A stretch of DNA of 64,000 bases from Chromobacterium paludis (GCF_008275125.1 NZ_CP043473.1:992001-1056000), one strand, 5' to 3'; counted from the first letter of the stretch, positions 9,420 through 19,064 are shown. Notes: generated by a model not told the origin, from the sequence alone. Translations and numbers: made by a program.

Positions 9420-10856
9420 ATGTGGAGAATGTTGGCCCTGTTTACCGGCGCCAGCGTCAGCTGGTGGGCGCTGCTGTGGCTGGTGCTGCCGCAAAGCTGG
9501 CAGCGCATCAGCCCGTCCGCCATCCTGCTGCTGCATCTGGGGCCGCCCATGCTGTTGAGCGTGGGCGTCAAGGTGTGGACGTTCTTGAAAGAGAAAAAGG
9601 CCAAGGCCGAGGCCGAGCAGCAGGAAGCCCAGGCGGAGGCTGAGCGCGTGGGCAAGCGCGAGGAAGCGCGTGCCCGCCACGCGGCGGAGCTGGAGGAGCG
9701 CCGCCGCGCGGCCAGCTGCCGCTGGCTGTGGGCCGCCGCCGTGCCGGCCAAGGACGAGCCGGCCTGGCTGGCGGAAAACGCCGACGGCGTCTGGTGGACG
9801 GCGCTGGACAAGGACGAGGTGGAGGCGGGCGAACGGCTGGACGCGCTGTCGCCGCGCATCGCTGACATGCTGTCCAGCCTGTATGCCGAAGCGCCGGGCG
9901 CGGCCTGGCTGCCGCTGTATCTGGAGCCGATGCGCGAAGTCCCCGGCGTGGAGCAGCTGACCCGCGTCAAGGAGTTGAGGCAGCAGGCGGCGGCAGAGGC
10001 GCTGGGCGCCGACGCCCACGTGTCCGGCGAATGCCGCTTCCTGCCGGGCAGCGGCCAGTTGGCGGAGCGCGTGCTGCAGGTGCTGCAGCAGGACCCGGAA
10101 GCGCCCGGCCTCTTGGTGCTGGCCGCCGACGCGCCGCTGGCCGCGCAAGACGAAGACGACGACTGGGGCGAGGCCGACCCCGCCGTGCGCGAATACCGCC
10201 GTTGGCATGGCGAGCCCGGCATGGCCGTGGTGGCCATGCTGTTCCTGCGCGATGATCTGGTCGCGCCGGCCGAGCCGGAGCAGGAGGCCGAGGACGCCGA
10301 CCCTTACCAGCCGTATTGGGAAAAGGATTTTTCCGGGCCGGCCGCCGGCTGGGGCGTGGTGCCGCCCAGCCGCCAGGCCAGCCTGGCCGCGCTGCCGGCG
10401 TTGGCCATCCTGGCGCAGTCCAGCTCCACCCAGCTGGCGCAGGACAAGGCGCTGCAGCTGGCGCGCAGCCTGCAGCCGGTGCTGGACAACGCCCTGGTCA
10501 ACGCCGCGCTGCTGGACTACCCGTTCAGCGCGGAGGAGGCCAAGCCGGAAAACCAGCAGGCCGCCTCGGTGGCCTGGCTATGCCACAACAGCGGCCAGAT
10601 CGACGTCGGCGGCGTGCGCCTGGCGGCCATCGCCACCGCGCTGTCGCGCCACGAGGTGGAGCTGCACCCGATAGACGAGGCGAGCAATGTGGTGCGCGAG
10701 TGGGGCGACGCCGGATCGGCCACGCCCATGTTGATGACCGCCACCGCGGTCAGCCACTGCGCGCGCTTGCAGGCGCCCGCCGTGATCACCCATTTCCATG
10801 ATGAGCTGGTGTCCTTGGCCTTGGCCCGGCCGCCGGCAGAGGAGGCCACCGCATGA
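9420..10856 (+). CDS. membrane protein of unknown function, T6SS operon
   Basis: A 478-residue protein. The ATG at 9420 is preferred over an upstream TTG because AAGGA at 9406-9410 is correctly spaced. Two N-terminal membrane segments (about residues 5-22 and 31-55) are followed by a charged Ala/Glu/Arg-rich coiled coil (about 58-100, KEKKAKAEAEQQEAQAEAER). The remaining 370 residues appear soluble and rich in Ala, Leu and acidic residues, with no domain I can name. It sits 12 bases after clpV and overlaps PAAR by four bases (ATGA), so it is clearly part of the T6SS operon. Anchoring or effector-loading roles are possible but unsupported by a motif. Confidence 0.75.
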   Translation: MWRMLALFTGASVSWWALLWLVLPQSWQRISPSAILLLHLGPPMLLSVGVKVWTFLKEKKAKAEAEQQEAQAEAERVGKREEARARHAAELEERRRAASCRWLWAAAVPAKDEPAWLAENADGVWWTALDKDEVEAGERLDALSPRIADMLSSLYAEAPGAAWLPLYLEPMREVPGVEQLTRVKELRQQAAAEALGADAHVSGECRFLPGSGQLAERVLQVLQQDPEAPGLLVLAADAPLAAQDEDDDWGEADPAVREYRRWHGEPGMAVVAMLFLRDDLVAPAEPEQEAEDADPYQPYWEKDFSGPAAGWGVVPPSRQASLAALPALAILAQSSSTQLAQDKALQLARSLQPVLDNALVNAALLDYPFSAEEAKPENQQAASVAWLCHNSGQIDVGGVRLAAIATALSRHEVELHPIDEASNVVREWGDAGSATPMLMTATAVSHCARLQAPAVITHFHDELVSLALARPPAEEATA

Positions 10857-11116
10857 AAGCGGCAATTCGTTTGGGCGACCCCACCGACCATGGCGGCAAG
10901 GTAGTCAGCGCCGCGTCCAGCACCACCTTGTTCGGCAAGCAAGTGGCGTGCGTCGGCGATGCCGTCACCTGCCCGCAGCAGGGCCACGTCAATTGCACCA
11001 TCGTCGAGGGCGACGGCAGCTGGCTGGTGGGCGGCAAGCCGGTGGCGCTGGACGGCCACAAGGTCAGCTGCGGCGCCACCCTGATTTCCACGCTGCCCCA
11101 GGTCGGAAAAGGCTAG
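10853..11116 (+). CDS. PAAR-domain T6SS spike tip protein
   Basis: An 87-residue stand-alone PAAR protein: AIRLGDPTDHGG at the start, VACVGDAVTCPQQGH in the middle, and KPVALDGHKVSCGATLIS near the end. The PAAR fold makes a zinc-tipped cone that sits on VgrG and sharpens the spike. The conserved His and Cys residues of the metal site are visible (His13, Cys33, Cys40, His45, Cys74 by position). There is no N- or C-terminal toxin extension, so this is a structural tip and not an evolved effector. Start overlaps the previous stop by four bases. Confidence 0.94.
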   Translation: MKAAIRLGDPTDHGGKVVSAASSTTLFGKQVACVGDAVTCPQQGHVNCTIVEGDGSWLVGGKPVALDGHKVSCGATLISTLPQVGKG

Positions 11117-11125
11117 AGAAAGATT

Positions 11126-12211
11126 ATGGATCAGAGCATTGAACACTTGATGCAGCCGGTGAGTCCGGCTGCGCCGGCCGGGGAAGACCTGGCGTATTCC
11201 TTGGTTTTCGACCAGATTCGCGAAGCGCGGCGCAGCGACGACCCCTCGCTGGCGATGGGCGATTGGGAACAGACCCTGAAGACGGCTGAGTGGCCGCAGG
11301 TCATCCGCTTGTGCGAAGACGCGCTGCAAAACCAGAGCAAGGACCTGCAGCTATTGGCCTGGTACGCCGAGGCGCAGGCCCAGGTCAATGGCGTGGCCGG
11401 CCTGGCGCGCGGCCTGGCGCTGGTGAACGGCTGGCTGGAGCGCTATTGGGAAAATGGTTTCCCGGAACTGGACCCGCATGATCTGGACGAGCGCGTGGCC
11501 AAGCTGGAGTGGATGAACCAGCAGCTGGGCCTTGCGCTGCGCAATGTGCCTATGACCAAGCCGGAGTTCGGCGGCTACAGCTGGCACCAGTGGCAGCAGT
11601 CGCGCGATGTGGAAAACCTGGGCCTGAAAGACAGCGAGGCGCGCGAGGCGGCCATCGCCGAAGGCAAGCTCAGCGGCGACGCCTTCGAGAAATCCGCTGT
11701 CCTGTCCGGTCATGGCTGGTTCCAGGCCAAGGCCGAGGAACTGGTGGCGCTGCTGACGGCTTACGAGGAGCTGGACAGGTGGGCGGACCAGCGTTTTGGC
11801 GCGGAAGCGCCCAGCCTGGCGGATATCCGCAACGCCATTTATGCCTGCCAGGACCTGGTCCTGCGCTACCGTCAGCAATTGGGAGGCAACAAGCCCGCGC
11901 CGCAAGCTGCCGCCCAGCCCGCAGTGGAGCCGCGCCCCGCCATGAATCAAACCGTGTCCAGTCCCGTTTACACCGCCGCGCCGGCCAGCAACTTCAACGG
12001 CCAGATTCGCAGCCGCCAGGAGGCCGTCACCGCCCTGACCGAAGTGGCGCGCTACTTCCGCCACAACGAACCGCACAGCCCGGTGGCCCTGCTGGCCGAA
12101 CGCGCCGCGCGCTGGGCCGAGATGAGCCTGGAAGAGTGGCTGCAGCATGTGGTGAAGGACAGCGGCACGCTGAGCCAGCTGCAGGAGCTGCTGGACGTGA
12201 AGCAGGAGTAA
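11126..12211 (+). CDS. tssA: T6SS assembly protein TssA
   Basis: A 361-residue protein. The N-terminal 120 residues match the ImpA_N domain: [18 protein letters not shown], then [20 protein letters not shown], and [15 protein letters not shown] Pro/Ala-rich linker (about 255-285) leads to a C-terminal helical domain ([20 protein letters not shown] and [20 protein letters not shown]). This is the pattern of the short TssA class that caps or positions the sheath at the baseplate. It is the last gene of the operon and is followed by two strong hairpins. Confidence 0.94.
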   Translation: MDQSIEHLMQPVSPAAPAGEDLAYSLVFDQIREARRSDDPSLAMGDWEQTLKTAEWPQVIRLCEDALQNQSKDLQLLAWYAEAQAQVNGVAGLARGLALVNGWLERYWENGFPELDPHDLDERVAKLEWMNQQLGLALRNVPMTKPEFGGYSWHQWQQSRDVENLGLKDSEAREAAIAEGKLSGDAFEKSAVLSGHGWFQAKAEELVALLTAYEELDRWADQRFGAEAPSLADIRNAIYACQDLVLRYRQQLGGNKPAPQAAAQPAVEPRPAMNQTVSSPVYTAAPASNFNGQIRSRQEAVTALTEVARYFRHNEPHSPVALLAERAARWAEMSLEEWLQHVVKDSGTLSQLQELLDVKQE

Positions 12212-12213
12212 GA

Positions 12214-12280
12214 GGCGGCCGGGCGGCATGACCGCCCGGCGCCGCCTGAGAACGGCCGCGTGAGCGGCCGTTTCGTTTCC
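12214..12280 (+). terminator. double hairpin after tssA
   Basis: Two consecutive perfect stems follow tssA. The first (12214-12246) pairs GGCGG-CCGGGCGG with its complement around a CATGA loop. The second (12252-12270) pairs ACGGCCGC with GCGGCCGT around GTGA and is followed by TTTCGTTTCC. The second looks like a rho-independent terminator ending the T6SS operon. Confidence 0.7.
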
Positions 12281-12351
12281 GAGCAAGTGTTCCTGTGTGC
12301 GGCGCCAGGCGCTGGCCCGGTTTTTTTGATTTCCACCATACTGCTACGTCG

Positions 12352-15300
12352 ATGAAAAAAAGCCACCTTAGTCGTTTGCCCTTAGCCCCTGCTCCCGCCG
12401 CGCTGGCGGGATGTTTGACCTTGCTACTTGCGCTTGCCTGGCCCTCGGCAGCGGACGCGCAGGCTGCATCCGCCATGGCGGCTGCGCCTTGTGACTGCAA
12501 AGACCCGTACCGGGAATACCAGAAGCCGCCCACGGCTGATGTGCTGGCCCTGTTTCAGGCCGCGCAAGACGGTGACGAGGCGCGGTTTGCCGAGAAGATC
12601 GCCGGTATTGCCGATGTTTCTGAATACGCGGTCAAGGGACGGCCGCTGCTGGATGTCTTGTTGTCGCTTTCTCCCAAGCTGCTGCCGCCTGGGCAGTACT
12701 GGGCTGCCTGGAGTAACCTCCCGGCGCAGACTCGGCAGCAGATCAAAGCCAGGCATGAGGCCATGCTGCCGGCCAAGACGAGGATGCTGGCGCTGGCGCT
12801 GCAGCACGGCGCCAGTGTGAAGGATGTATCGTACCAGGCCCGCCGGCCCCCCTTGCAGTCGGCTTTGGTCTGGGGTACCCCCGAAATGGTCAAGCTGCTG
12901 TTGGCGCATGGCGCGGACGTCAATCAAACCGGAGAAACGGGTCAGACGGCGCTGGAGGTCGCGCTGGAACCTGCGTTTTCGCGCGATGCCGGCTGGAAAC
13001 CTGTGTTTGTCTCGCCGGAGGCGCGCACCGCGATGATCGAGATGTTGCTCAAAGCCGGAGCGCGGCGCCCCTTCCAGTCGCTTGACGAAGATCGCGGCCC
13101 TGGCGGCCGTCCCTACGCGGATGAGCTGTTGTGGCCGGCGGTGGCGGCGATGACCCGAGGTGATGAGGTGATGAGCCGGATCTCCGCCCTGGGCACAACA
13201 CCTGCGCTGGATGACGGGCAGGACAGTTCTTTGGCGATGGCGGCGCGCACCGGCAATCTGGGCGGCCTGCAATGGCTCAAGCGGCATCTGCCGCGGACCA
13301 TCGATCAGGCAAAGAGCGAGAGTGACGGCAAGATGGGGCCGTTCGATCTGTGGCTCAATGCCGCCGCCTGGGCGCTGTACCCGCATGATCGTTTTGGGGT
13401 GCCAGGGGCGAGCCGAGATCAAATCCTGTCGGCGCTGATCGTGCCGGGCATGCCCTGGCTGCAGTCCACGGGCAAGTGGGCGGGCGAGTGGGACCCGCTG
13501 GAGAGAGGCAATCGGTCATTTCCGCAAACGGGTAATACTCTCTTGCACCATCTTGTACATGCTGGCGACGAAGCCTGGGTGGCGCGCGTGGTAAAACTGG
13601 GCGCACCGGTGGATGGCGCGCCGGGCGAGAGCCAGACGCCGATGGCGCAGGCAGTGAAGGATGGCAATGTGTCCATGGTGCGTCTCTTGCTGTCGCTGGG
13701 GGCTGACCCGTTGGCCAAACAAGTGGCAAGCTCCCCCTTGTTTGCCGCCATCGTGCCAGACCCGTTCGCTGACGAGGTCAGCGCGGAGCAGGAGAGGAGC
13801 CGGCGCGCGCGCCGCGTGGAGATGTTGCGATTGATGCTGGCCAAGCTAACGCCAGAGCAGAAGGCAAGACTGTCTCAGCCAGCGAATTCGCCTTTCCCGG
13901 CTGCGCTGATGCGGTATGGCGAGTCGGCCGGCGAGATGGTGAACGCCTTGTTGGCCGCGGGCCTGTCCGTGCCGCCTTTGGATGGGCTCACATTGGCTGA
14001 TGCTTTGCGCGTGGATGACCCGAAGGTGATGCAGGCCTTGTTTGACCAAGGCCTGCGGGTGCGCGAGCGGGAGAGCGGTGACGTCCCGGTGCTGGTCGTC
14101 GCGCGAAAGCGGCACGATCTGATGGCGCGGTTGTTGGACGCGGGTGCCAACCCTAATCTGCATGACGGGTTCGGCATGAGTGCTGTGGCCTGGGCGGTGC
14201 GGCTAGGAGACGTCCAGGGCCTGGATCTGCTGTTGGCCAAGGGAGGCAAGCTGGATGATGCTGTAAAGGGCAAGCCCATGGCTGTGCTGCATGAACTGGC
14301 CGTGCGCTCAGGAAGCGCGGCCATGCTGGCGCGGCTGGGCTGGGCAAGTGCCAGCCTGGCGCCGCTTTGCTTTGCCGGCCAGTGGGATCTGGAGGCCTTG
14401 GTGCTGGAAAGCGATGATGCGCGCTGGTCCTGGTTGCTGAGGCAAGGGTTTGGCAAGGCCTCGGGCGCAGACTGTTCCAAGTCATCAGCTAGTGAACGTC
14501 TGCTCATCTCTTTACTGGCGGATAAGGACTCCTACGAGGCCGGATGGAGCGGCGCACGTTTGACAAAACGCCTGCCCCAGCTGGCTAGGCGCTCACCGGT
14601 CTCACCGCAGTTCGGGCGCAAGGCGATGCGGGAGGCCGCGGATGCGGGGCGTCAGGACGTGGTGCAGGCGCTGCAAGGCTTGGGCTTCGCCGTGCCGCGG
14701 GGCAACGCGAAACCCATTGTGATGCACCCTGTCTCGGTAGGTGAGAGGGCTGCCATGGCCAAGCTGGCGGGAGACTACTATCTGCGTGGAGTGAGGGAGG
14801 TGGGTTCGCAGATTCGTCTGGGTGCTGACGGCCGCTTTGCCTTCATGTTGTCCTACGGTGCAGTGGACCAGGTTGCGCAGGGGCAATGGGGCTTGCGCGG
14901 CAAAGAAGTATGGTTTCAGAGCGCGGATACGGCAGAGGCTCCTGGTTGGCAGCCTTATCGTCTTGAGCAGGTTGCCCGGTCTGGCGCGCCGCTTGGGGCA
15001 GGGCCATACCGCATCCAGGTGCGTTACCGCCAGCGCACGGTGGACAATGTCGCGGTAACCGTGTTTGGCTGCCAGGCTCCGCAGCGAGATCAGGGGCTGA
15101 CGCAAGGCAACGGCTGGACCAGCATGGGGATGGAAGGCAATATCTGCCAGATTGTTTTGCGTTACCCTGGCATTCAGCGCGGAAAACCCTATGTCTACGA
15201 TTTGCCAGCTGCCGAACGTGCGGCGGGGCGCCGGGATTTCGTATTCGAAGCGACACCGGGCAAGCAAGATGAATCGCAGCCGTTTCAGGCCCGGATGGCG

Positions 15301-15363
15301 CGAGAGGGCGAGAGCCTGGTGTGGCTGGATACTGACCGGCATTGGCGCTATGTCAAGCAATAA
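12352..15363 (+). CDS. large exported ankyrin-repeat protein
   Basis: About 1003 residues from ATG 12352, chosen because it starts a typical signal peptide (MKKSHLSRLPLAPAPAALAG, hydrophobic core, then SAADAQA). Several ankyrin repeats are visible, such as MVKLLLAHGADVNQTG (about residue 180), MVRLLLSLGADPLA (about 442), LMARLLDAGANPNLHD (about 589) and GLDLLLAKGG (about 627). The C-terminal 180 residues look different: a beta-rich part with GDYYLRGVREVGSQIRLGAD and GQWGLRGKEVWFQSAD, resembling a lipocalin-like module. Cysteines near the mature N-terminus (CDCKD) may form a disulfide. Ankyrin proteins are protein-binding scaffolds, and periplasmic ones are uncommon. It lies after the T6SS terminator, so a link to secretion (for example periplasmic immunity) is speculative. 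Confidence 0.8.
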   Translation: MKKSHLSRLPLAPAPAALAGCLTLLLALAWPSAADAQAASAMAAAPCDCKDPYREYQKPPTADVLALFQAAQDGDEARFAEKIAGIADVSEYAVKGRPLLDVLLSLSPKLLPPGQYWAAWSNLPAQTRQQIKARHEAMLPAKTRMLALALQHGASVKDVSYQARRPPLQSALVWGTPEMVKLLLAHGADVNQTGETGQTALEVALEPAFSRDAGWKPVFVSPEARTAMIEMLLKAGARRPFQSLDEDRGPGGRPYADELLWPAVAAMTRGDEVMSRISALGTTPALDDGQDSSLAMAARTGNLGGLQWLKRHLPRTIDQAKSESDGKMGPFDLWLNAAAWALYPHDRFGVPGASRDQILSALIVPGMPWLQSTGKWAGEWDPLERGNRSFPQTGNTLLHHLVHAGDEAWVARVVKLGAPVDGAPGESQTPMAQAVKDGNVSMVRLLLSLGADPLAKQVASSPLFAAIVPDPFADEVSAEQERSRRARRVEMLRLMLAKLTPEQKARLSQPANSPFPAALMRYGESAGEMVNALLAAGLSVPPLDGLTLADALRVDDPKVMQALFDQGLRVRERESGDVPVLVVARKRHDLMARLLDAGANPNLHDGFGMSAVAWAVRLGDVQGLDLLLAKGGKLDDAVKGKPMAVLHELAVRSGSAAMLARLGWASASLAPLCFAGQWDLEALVLESDDARWSWLLRQGFGKASGADCSKSSASERLLISLLADKDSYEAGWSGARLTKRLPQLARRSPVSPQFGRKAMREAADAGRQDVVQALQGLGFAVPRGNAKPIVMHPVSVGERAAMAKLAGDYYLRGVREVGSQIRLGADGRFAFMLSYGAVDQVAQGQWGLRGKEVWFQSADTAEAPGWQPYRLEQVARSGAPLGAGPYRIQVRYRQRTVDNVAVTVFGCQAPQRDQGLTQGNGWTSMGMEGNICQIVLRYPGIQRGKPYVYDLPAAERAAGRRDFVFEATPGKQDESQPFQARMAREGESLVWLDTDRHWRYVKQ

Positions 15364-15371
15364 GTGAACTT

Positions 15372-15406
15372 GCGCCGGCAGATGGCTGGAGCCAACCAGC
15401 CGGCGC
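15372..15406. terminator. stem-loop between convergent genes
   Basis: GCGCCGG (15372-15378) pairs with CCGGCGC (15400-15406), with an inner GGCTGG/CCAGCC pairing. It lies between the convergent ankyrin and cupin genes. There is no long T tract, so it may act as a bidirectional pause or 3' end stabiliser. Confidence 0.4.
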
Positions 15407-15430
15407 TAGGTGCGGGATGATGCAGGCGTG

Positions 15431-15904
15431 TCAACCGTCCTGGCGACACCAGGCGGGTTTGTCTGCCAGCAGCTCGCCGTCGTCTATGGTGCCGACGTGC
15501 AGGCTGTTCTGCTGGACTTGCAGCACGATATAGACCAAACCCTCCTCGCCGGTGTTGCGCAGGGCGCGCGCAGCCGGCGGCGCCACGCGCACGACGGATC
15601 CTTCCTCAACCGGCAGCAGCGCATCGTCCACTTGCACTTCGCCGCTGCCGCGCAGAAACAGATAGATTTCCTCATGTTCGCGGTGGCGGTGCAAAAAGGG
15701 CATGCCCAGTCCGGCCGGCAGCAGGCCGAAGGAAACCTCCGCCCCGGTCAGCGCCAGCGGCGCCTGCAGGAACACCTTGCCCGGCACTGGGCGCTCCCCC
15801 AGCGGCGGCATTACAAAGCCATACTGGCTCAGTTGGCCCAGGGGGCCGAGGGCGGCATGGCTATAGTGTTGGCCGTGTTTGGCTTGAACTGTCGCGGCTT
15901 GCAT
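15431..15904 (-). CDS. cupin-domain protein
   Basis: A 157-residue single-domain cupin. The metal-binding motif 1 is present as HRHREHEEIYLFLRGSGE (residues about 71-88, two His and one Glu), and motif 2 is partly preserved as VRVAPPAARALRN, in which the usual His is not obvious. The start is supported by AAGGAG upstream on this strand. It is transcribed divergently from the GlxA-type regulator at 16020, which may control it. The substrate cannot be told; single cupins of this type include small-molecule isomerases and dioxygenases as well as binding proteins. Confidence 0.8.
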   Translation of the reverse strand: MQAATVQAKHGQHYSHAALGPLGQLSQYGFVMPPLGERPVPGKVFLQAPLALTGAEVSFGLLPAGLGMPFLHRHREHEEIYLFLRGSGEVQVDDALLPVEEGSVVRVAPPAARALRNTGEEGLVYIVLQVQQNSLHVGTIDDGELLADKPAWCRQDG

Positions 15905-16019
15905 TTCGTTCTCCTTAGTGTGCTGAGTGATCTTGCCTATTGGCTAGGCAGGCCCAGTCTAGGCTTGCTGATTATGCAATTTGAGTGGCAATATGGCCAT
16001 TTAATGAGTGGATCTTGCC

Positions 16020-17000
16020 ATGCATGAAATCGCCCTCTTGCTGACCGACGGGTTTATCGGCGGCGGCGCCACCGGCATGCTGGATGTGCTTCAGTTTGCC
16101 AATCGGCTGGCCGCGCGCGGCGGCGCGCCCTTGTTCCGCTGGCGCTTGCTGAGCGCGGACGGCGGCATGGTTGTCTCGTCCAGCGGCGTGCGGCTGGCGG
16201 CCGATGGCGATTTTGCCTCTGCCGCTCAGGCCGATACGCTGGCGTTGGCGCCGTTCATCTATCGAGACCTTGCGGAACTGGAGGCGCGGTTGACGCGCTT
16301 GCGCGGGCTGGGCGAGCGGCTGCACCGCTGGCAAGCAGAGGGCAAGCGGGTGATGAGCCACTGCACCGGCGTGGCCTTGCTGGCAGAGAGCGGTTTGCTG
16401 GAGCAGCGCGCGGCCACCATCAGCTGGTGGCTGCTGCCGTGGTTTCGTTCCCGCTACCCGCAAGCGCGGCTGCAGCCTTACGCGATGCTGACGGAGGATG
16501 CGGGCGTGATTTGCGGCGGAGCCACCACCGCCTATCTCAATCTTGCCCTGCGCCTGGTGGAGCAATATGGCGGCGCCGATCTGGCCTTGGCCTGCGCGCG
16601 CTTGATGCTGGTGGATGCCAACCGCGTCAGCCAGGCGCCTTATGCCAGCCTGCAGGACTTTTCCGGGCATGACGATGAGCTGGTGCTGCGCTGCCAGCAC
16701 TGGTTGCTGGACAATTTACGGCAGCCTTACCGGCTGGCCAGCCTGGCCCAGGCGGCCGGGGCTAGCGAACGGACGCTGATGCGGCGCTTTGGCCAAGTGC
16801 TGGGACAAACGCCTTTGCAATATCTGCAGCAGCTGCGGCTGGACAGCGCGCGGCGCATGCTGGAAGGCACCGCCTTGAGCCTGGACGAGATTGTGGAGCG
16901 GGTGGGGTATCACGATGCCGGCACGTTCCGGCGGCTATTCAGCCGCGAGCTGCGATGCACGCCGGCCGAGTACCGGCGCCGGTTTGGCCGCGCCGACTAG
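16020..17000 (+). CDS. GlxA-family transcriptional regulator (DJ-1/PfpI plus AraC domains)
   Basis: A 326-residue regulator. Residues 1-185 form a DJ-1/PfpI-like domain (EIALLLTDGFIGGGATGMLD, and the nucleophile-elbow region RVMSHCTGVALLAESGLL with a Cys). Residues about 220-320 form an AraC-type double helix-turn-helix (LASLAQAAGASERTLMRRFG and LDEIVERVGYHDAGTFRRLFSRE). ATG 16020 is preferred over GTG 16008 because a purine-rich GAGTGGA precedes it. It is divergent from the cupin gene and overlaps the end of the PAS-AraC gene on the other strand by four bases. The family commonly responds to amines or amino-acid derivatives; the ligand here is unknown. Confidence 0.88.
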   Translation: MHEIALLLTDGFIGGGATGMLDVLQFANRLAARGGAPLFRWRLLSADGGMVVSSSGVRLAADGDFASAAQADTLALAPFIYRDLAELEARLTRLRGLGERLHRWQAEGKRVMSHCTGVALLAESGLLEQRAATISWWLLPWFRSRYPQARLQPYAMLTEDAGVICGGATTAYLNLALRLVEQYGGADLALACARLMLVDANRVSQAPYASLQDFSGHDDELVLRCQHWLLDNLRQPYRLASLAQAAGASERTLMRRFGQVLGQTPLQYLQQLRLDSARRMLEGTALSLDEIVERVGYHDAGTFRRLFSRELRCTPAEYRRRFGRAD

Positions 17001-17782
17001 CGGCGCTCATCCTGATCCAGCTGTTGGCGGTATTGGCGCGGCGTCAGCCCGGTCAGGGCCTTGAACTGGCGGCTGAAGGCGCTGTGGTCCGTGTAGCCGC
17101 AGCGCAGCGCGATGTCCGTGATGGCCATGTCGGTCTGCAGCAGCCGGTGCGCGTGCTCCAGCCGGGCCTTGTGTATCATTTGCCGCGGCGAGAGGTGGAA
17201 CACTTTTTTGCAATAGCGCTCCAGCTGCGCGGCGGACATGCCGGCGATGCCGGTGAGCTGCGCCATGGAAACCGGCTGGCTGAAATGGCGGCGGATGAAC
17301 TCGTCCACGGCGGCCAGACGCTTATAAGCCGGATGGCTCTTGCTGGCCGACTGCAAATCCAGCGAAATGCCTATCAGGCCTATGATTTCGTCTTGCCGGT
17401 TGTACAAGGGCCATTTGTAGGTCAGGCACCAGCCCGGTTCCCGGCTTTTGAACAGATGCAGCTCCAGCTGGCCTTCCAGCACCAGGCCGTCTTGCAGCAC
17501 CTTGATGTCCTGCGCCGTATAGACCGGCCCCAGCTGGGCCGGAAACACTTCCGCGCTGGTCTTGCCCAGCAGCGGCTGCAAATCCTTCAAGCCGCAGCGC
17601 TGCGCCAGCGTCTGGTTGGCGCAAAGATAGCGCGCCCTGGCGTCCTTGATGAAGATGGCCGCGTTGGGGATGAGGTCCAGCACCGGCAGCAGCGGGGCAA
17701 GGCCTGCCAGCCAGTCTTCTAGCGATGCCGGTTGGCGTCCTTCCCGCCAGCGGGCGATGGCTTCAACCGTCGTGCTCGTCAT
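16997..17782 (-). CDS. PAS-AraC transcriptional regulator, probable hydroxyproline operon activator
   Basis: A 261-residue protein from the ATG at 17782, which has GGGAAGG/AAAGGCGGG upstream. A longer frame upstream has low-complexity sequence and is rejected. The N-terminal half is a PAS sensor (LDLIPNAAIFIKDARARYLC, NQTLAQRCG, then WPLYNRQDEIIGLIGISLDL). The C-terminal half is an AraC domain (FSQPVSMAQLTGIAGMSAAQ and MAITDIALRCGYTDHSAFSR). It is transcribed divergently from the hydroxyproline operon 300 bases away. Regulators of this PAS-AraC type are often found beside proline racemase-like genes, so control of the operon is a reasonable inference. Confidence 0.88.
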   Translation of the reverse strand: MTSTTVEAIARWREGRQPASLEDWLAGLAPLLPVLDLIPNAAIFIKDARARYLCANQTLAQRCGLKDLQPLLGKTSAEVFPAQLGPVYTAQDIKVLQDGLVLEGQLELHLFKSREPGWCLTYKWPLYNRQDEIIGLIGISLDLQSASKSHPAYKRLAAVDEFIRRHFSQPVSMAQLTGIAGMSAAQLERYCKKVFHLSPRQMIHKARLEHAHRLLQTDMAITDIALRCGYTDHSAFSRQFKALTGLTPRQYRQQLDQDERR

Positions 17783-18081
17783 CCTTCCCGCCTTTCTGGA
17801 TGGGCCCGCCGCCGCGCAGGGCCGCCCTCCGTCCTTGCCGTCTGATCCATCCCACTGCTGCCGCGTCCTGTCTGATCCCGGGCCGCTGAGCGAGCCAAGC
17901 TGCCGCGCCGCCCAAACTATGCCGATTTCGTCATGACAACTGATGATAGCCATCAAGATTGTCGGCGGCAACGCGGCCATGCTATCGGGGTGGCAGCGAA
18001 CAGGGATGCGGCGCGGAGAGGCAATGGAATCCACGCGCTGCGGGATAACGGCGCGGGCGGCCGGACTTGACGGGGTTTGGA

Positions 18082-19020
18082 ATGGACAAGCGGATGCGGC
18101 AACTGGAGGTCATAGACTCCCACACCGGTGGCGAACCCACCCGGCTGGTATTGAGCGGCTTCCCCGCCTTGCCGGGCGGCGGCATGTCGGATAAGCGCGA
18201 CGCGTTGCGCGAGCGGCACGATCAATGGCGCCGCGCCTGCCTCTTGGAGCCGCGCGGCAATGATGTGCTGGTGGGCGCGCTGTATTGCGAGCCGGTTTCG
18301 GCGGACGCCGCCTGCGGCGTGATCTTCTTCAACAACGCCGGCTACCTGGGCATGTGCGGCCACGGCACCATCGGCTTGATCGCCTCCTTGCACTACCTGG
18401 GATGGATAAGGCCCGGCGCGCACAAGATAGATACGCCGGTGGGGACGGTCGGCGCCGTGTTGCATGAAGACGGCGCGGTGACGCTGCGCAATGTGCCGTC
18501 CTATCGCTACCGCCGGCAGGCGGCGGTGGAGGTGCCCGGCCATGGAACGGTGATTGGCGACATCGCCTGGGGCGGCAATTGGTTTTTCCTGGTGGCCGAG
18601 CATGGCCTGAGCGTGCGGCTGGACAATGTCGAGGCGCTGAGCGCGTTCAGCTGCGCCACGATGCAGGCGTTGGCGGCGCAGGGCGTCACCGGCGCGGACG
18701 GCGCGCCTATCGATCACCTTGAGTTGTTTGCCGACGATGAGCATGCAAACAGCCGCAACTTCGTCATGTGCCCCGGCAAGGCCTATGACCGTTCCCCCTG
18801 CGGCACCGGCACCAGCGCCAAGCTGGCCTGCCTGGCCGCTGACGGCAAGCTGGCCGAAGGCGAGCGCTGGGTGCAGGCCGGCATCACCGGCAGCCGCTTC
18901 ATCGGCCATTACCAGCGGGAAGGCGACTTCATCCGCCCCTATATCACCGGCCGCGCCCATATCACGGCCCGCGCCACGCTATTGATCGACGAAGAAGACC
19001 CCTTCGCGTGGGGCATCTGA
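18082..19020 (+). CDS. 4-hydroxyproline 2-epimerase
   Basis: A 312-residue proline racemase superfamily enzyme. Both catalytic cysteines are present: Cys92 in [12 protein letters not shown] and Cys240 in [11 protein letters not shown]. This points to racemase/epimerase chemistry, since the related hydroxyproline dehydratases replace the first Cys. It inverts trans-4-hydroxy-L-proline to cis-4-hydroxy-D-proline in the cytoplasm, the first step of the pathway encoded by the next three genes. ATG 18082 with GGGG at 18072-18075 is chosen over an upstream TTG; a second ATG at 18094 is also possible. Context favours hydroxyproline over proline as substrate. Confidence 0.92.
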   Translation: MDKRMRQLEVIDSHTGGEPTRLVLSGFPALPGGGMSDKRDALRERHDQWRRACLLEPRGNDVLVGALYCEPVSADAACGVIFFNNAGYLGMCGHGTIGLIASLHYLGWIRPGAHKIDTPVGTVGAVLHEDGAVTLRNVPSYRYRRQAAVEVPGHGTVIGDIAWGGNWFFLVAEHGLSVRLDNVEALSAFSCATMQALAAQGVTGADGAPIDHLELFADDEHANSRNFVMCPGKAYDRSPCGTGTSAKLACLAADGKLAEGERWVQAGITGSRFIGHYQREGDFIRPYITGRAHITARATLLIDEEDPFAWGI

Positions 19021-19064
19021 ACCCCGCGCGCCTCACCTGAATGAATGCCGCAAGGAGCAAGACA

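Noticed and set aside
6744..10208. Very long minus-strand open frame opposite clpV (1154 codons)
   Set aside because: His/Gln/Arg/Ala-rich translation typical of the antisense of a GC-rich gene; the plus strand encodes a perfect ClpV.
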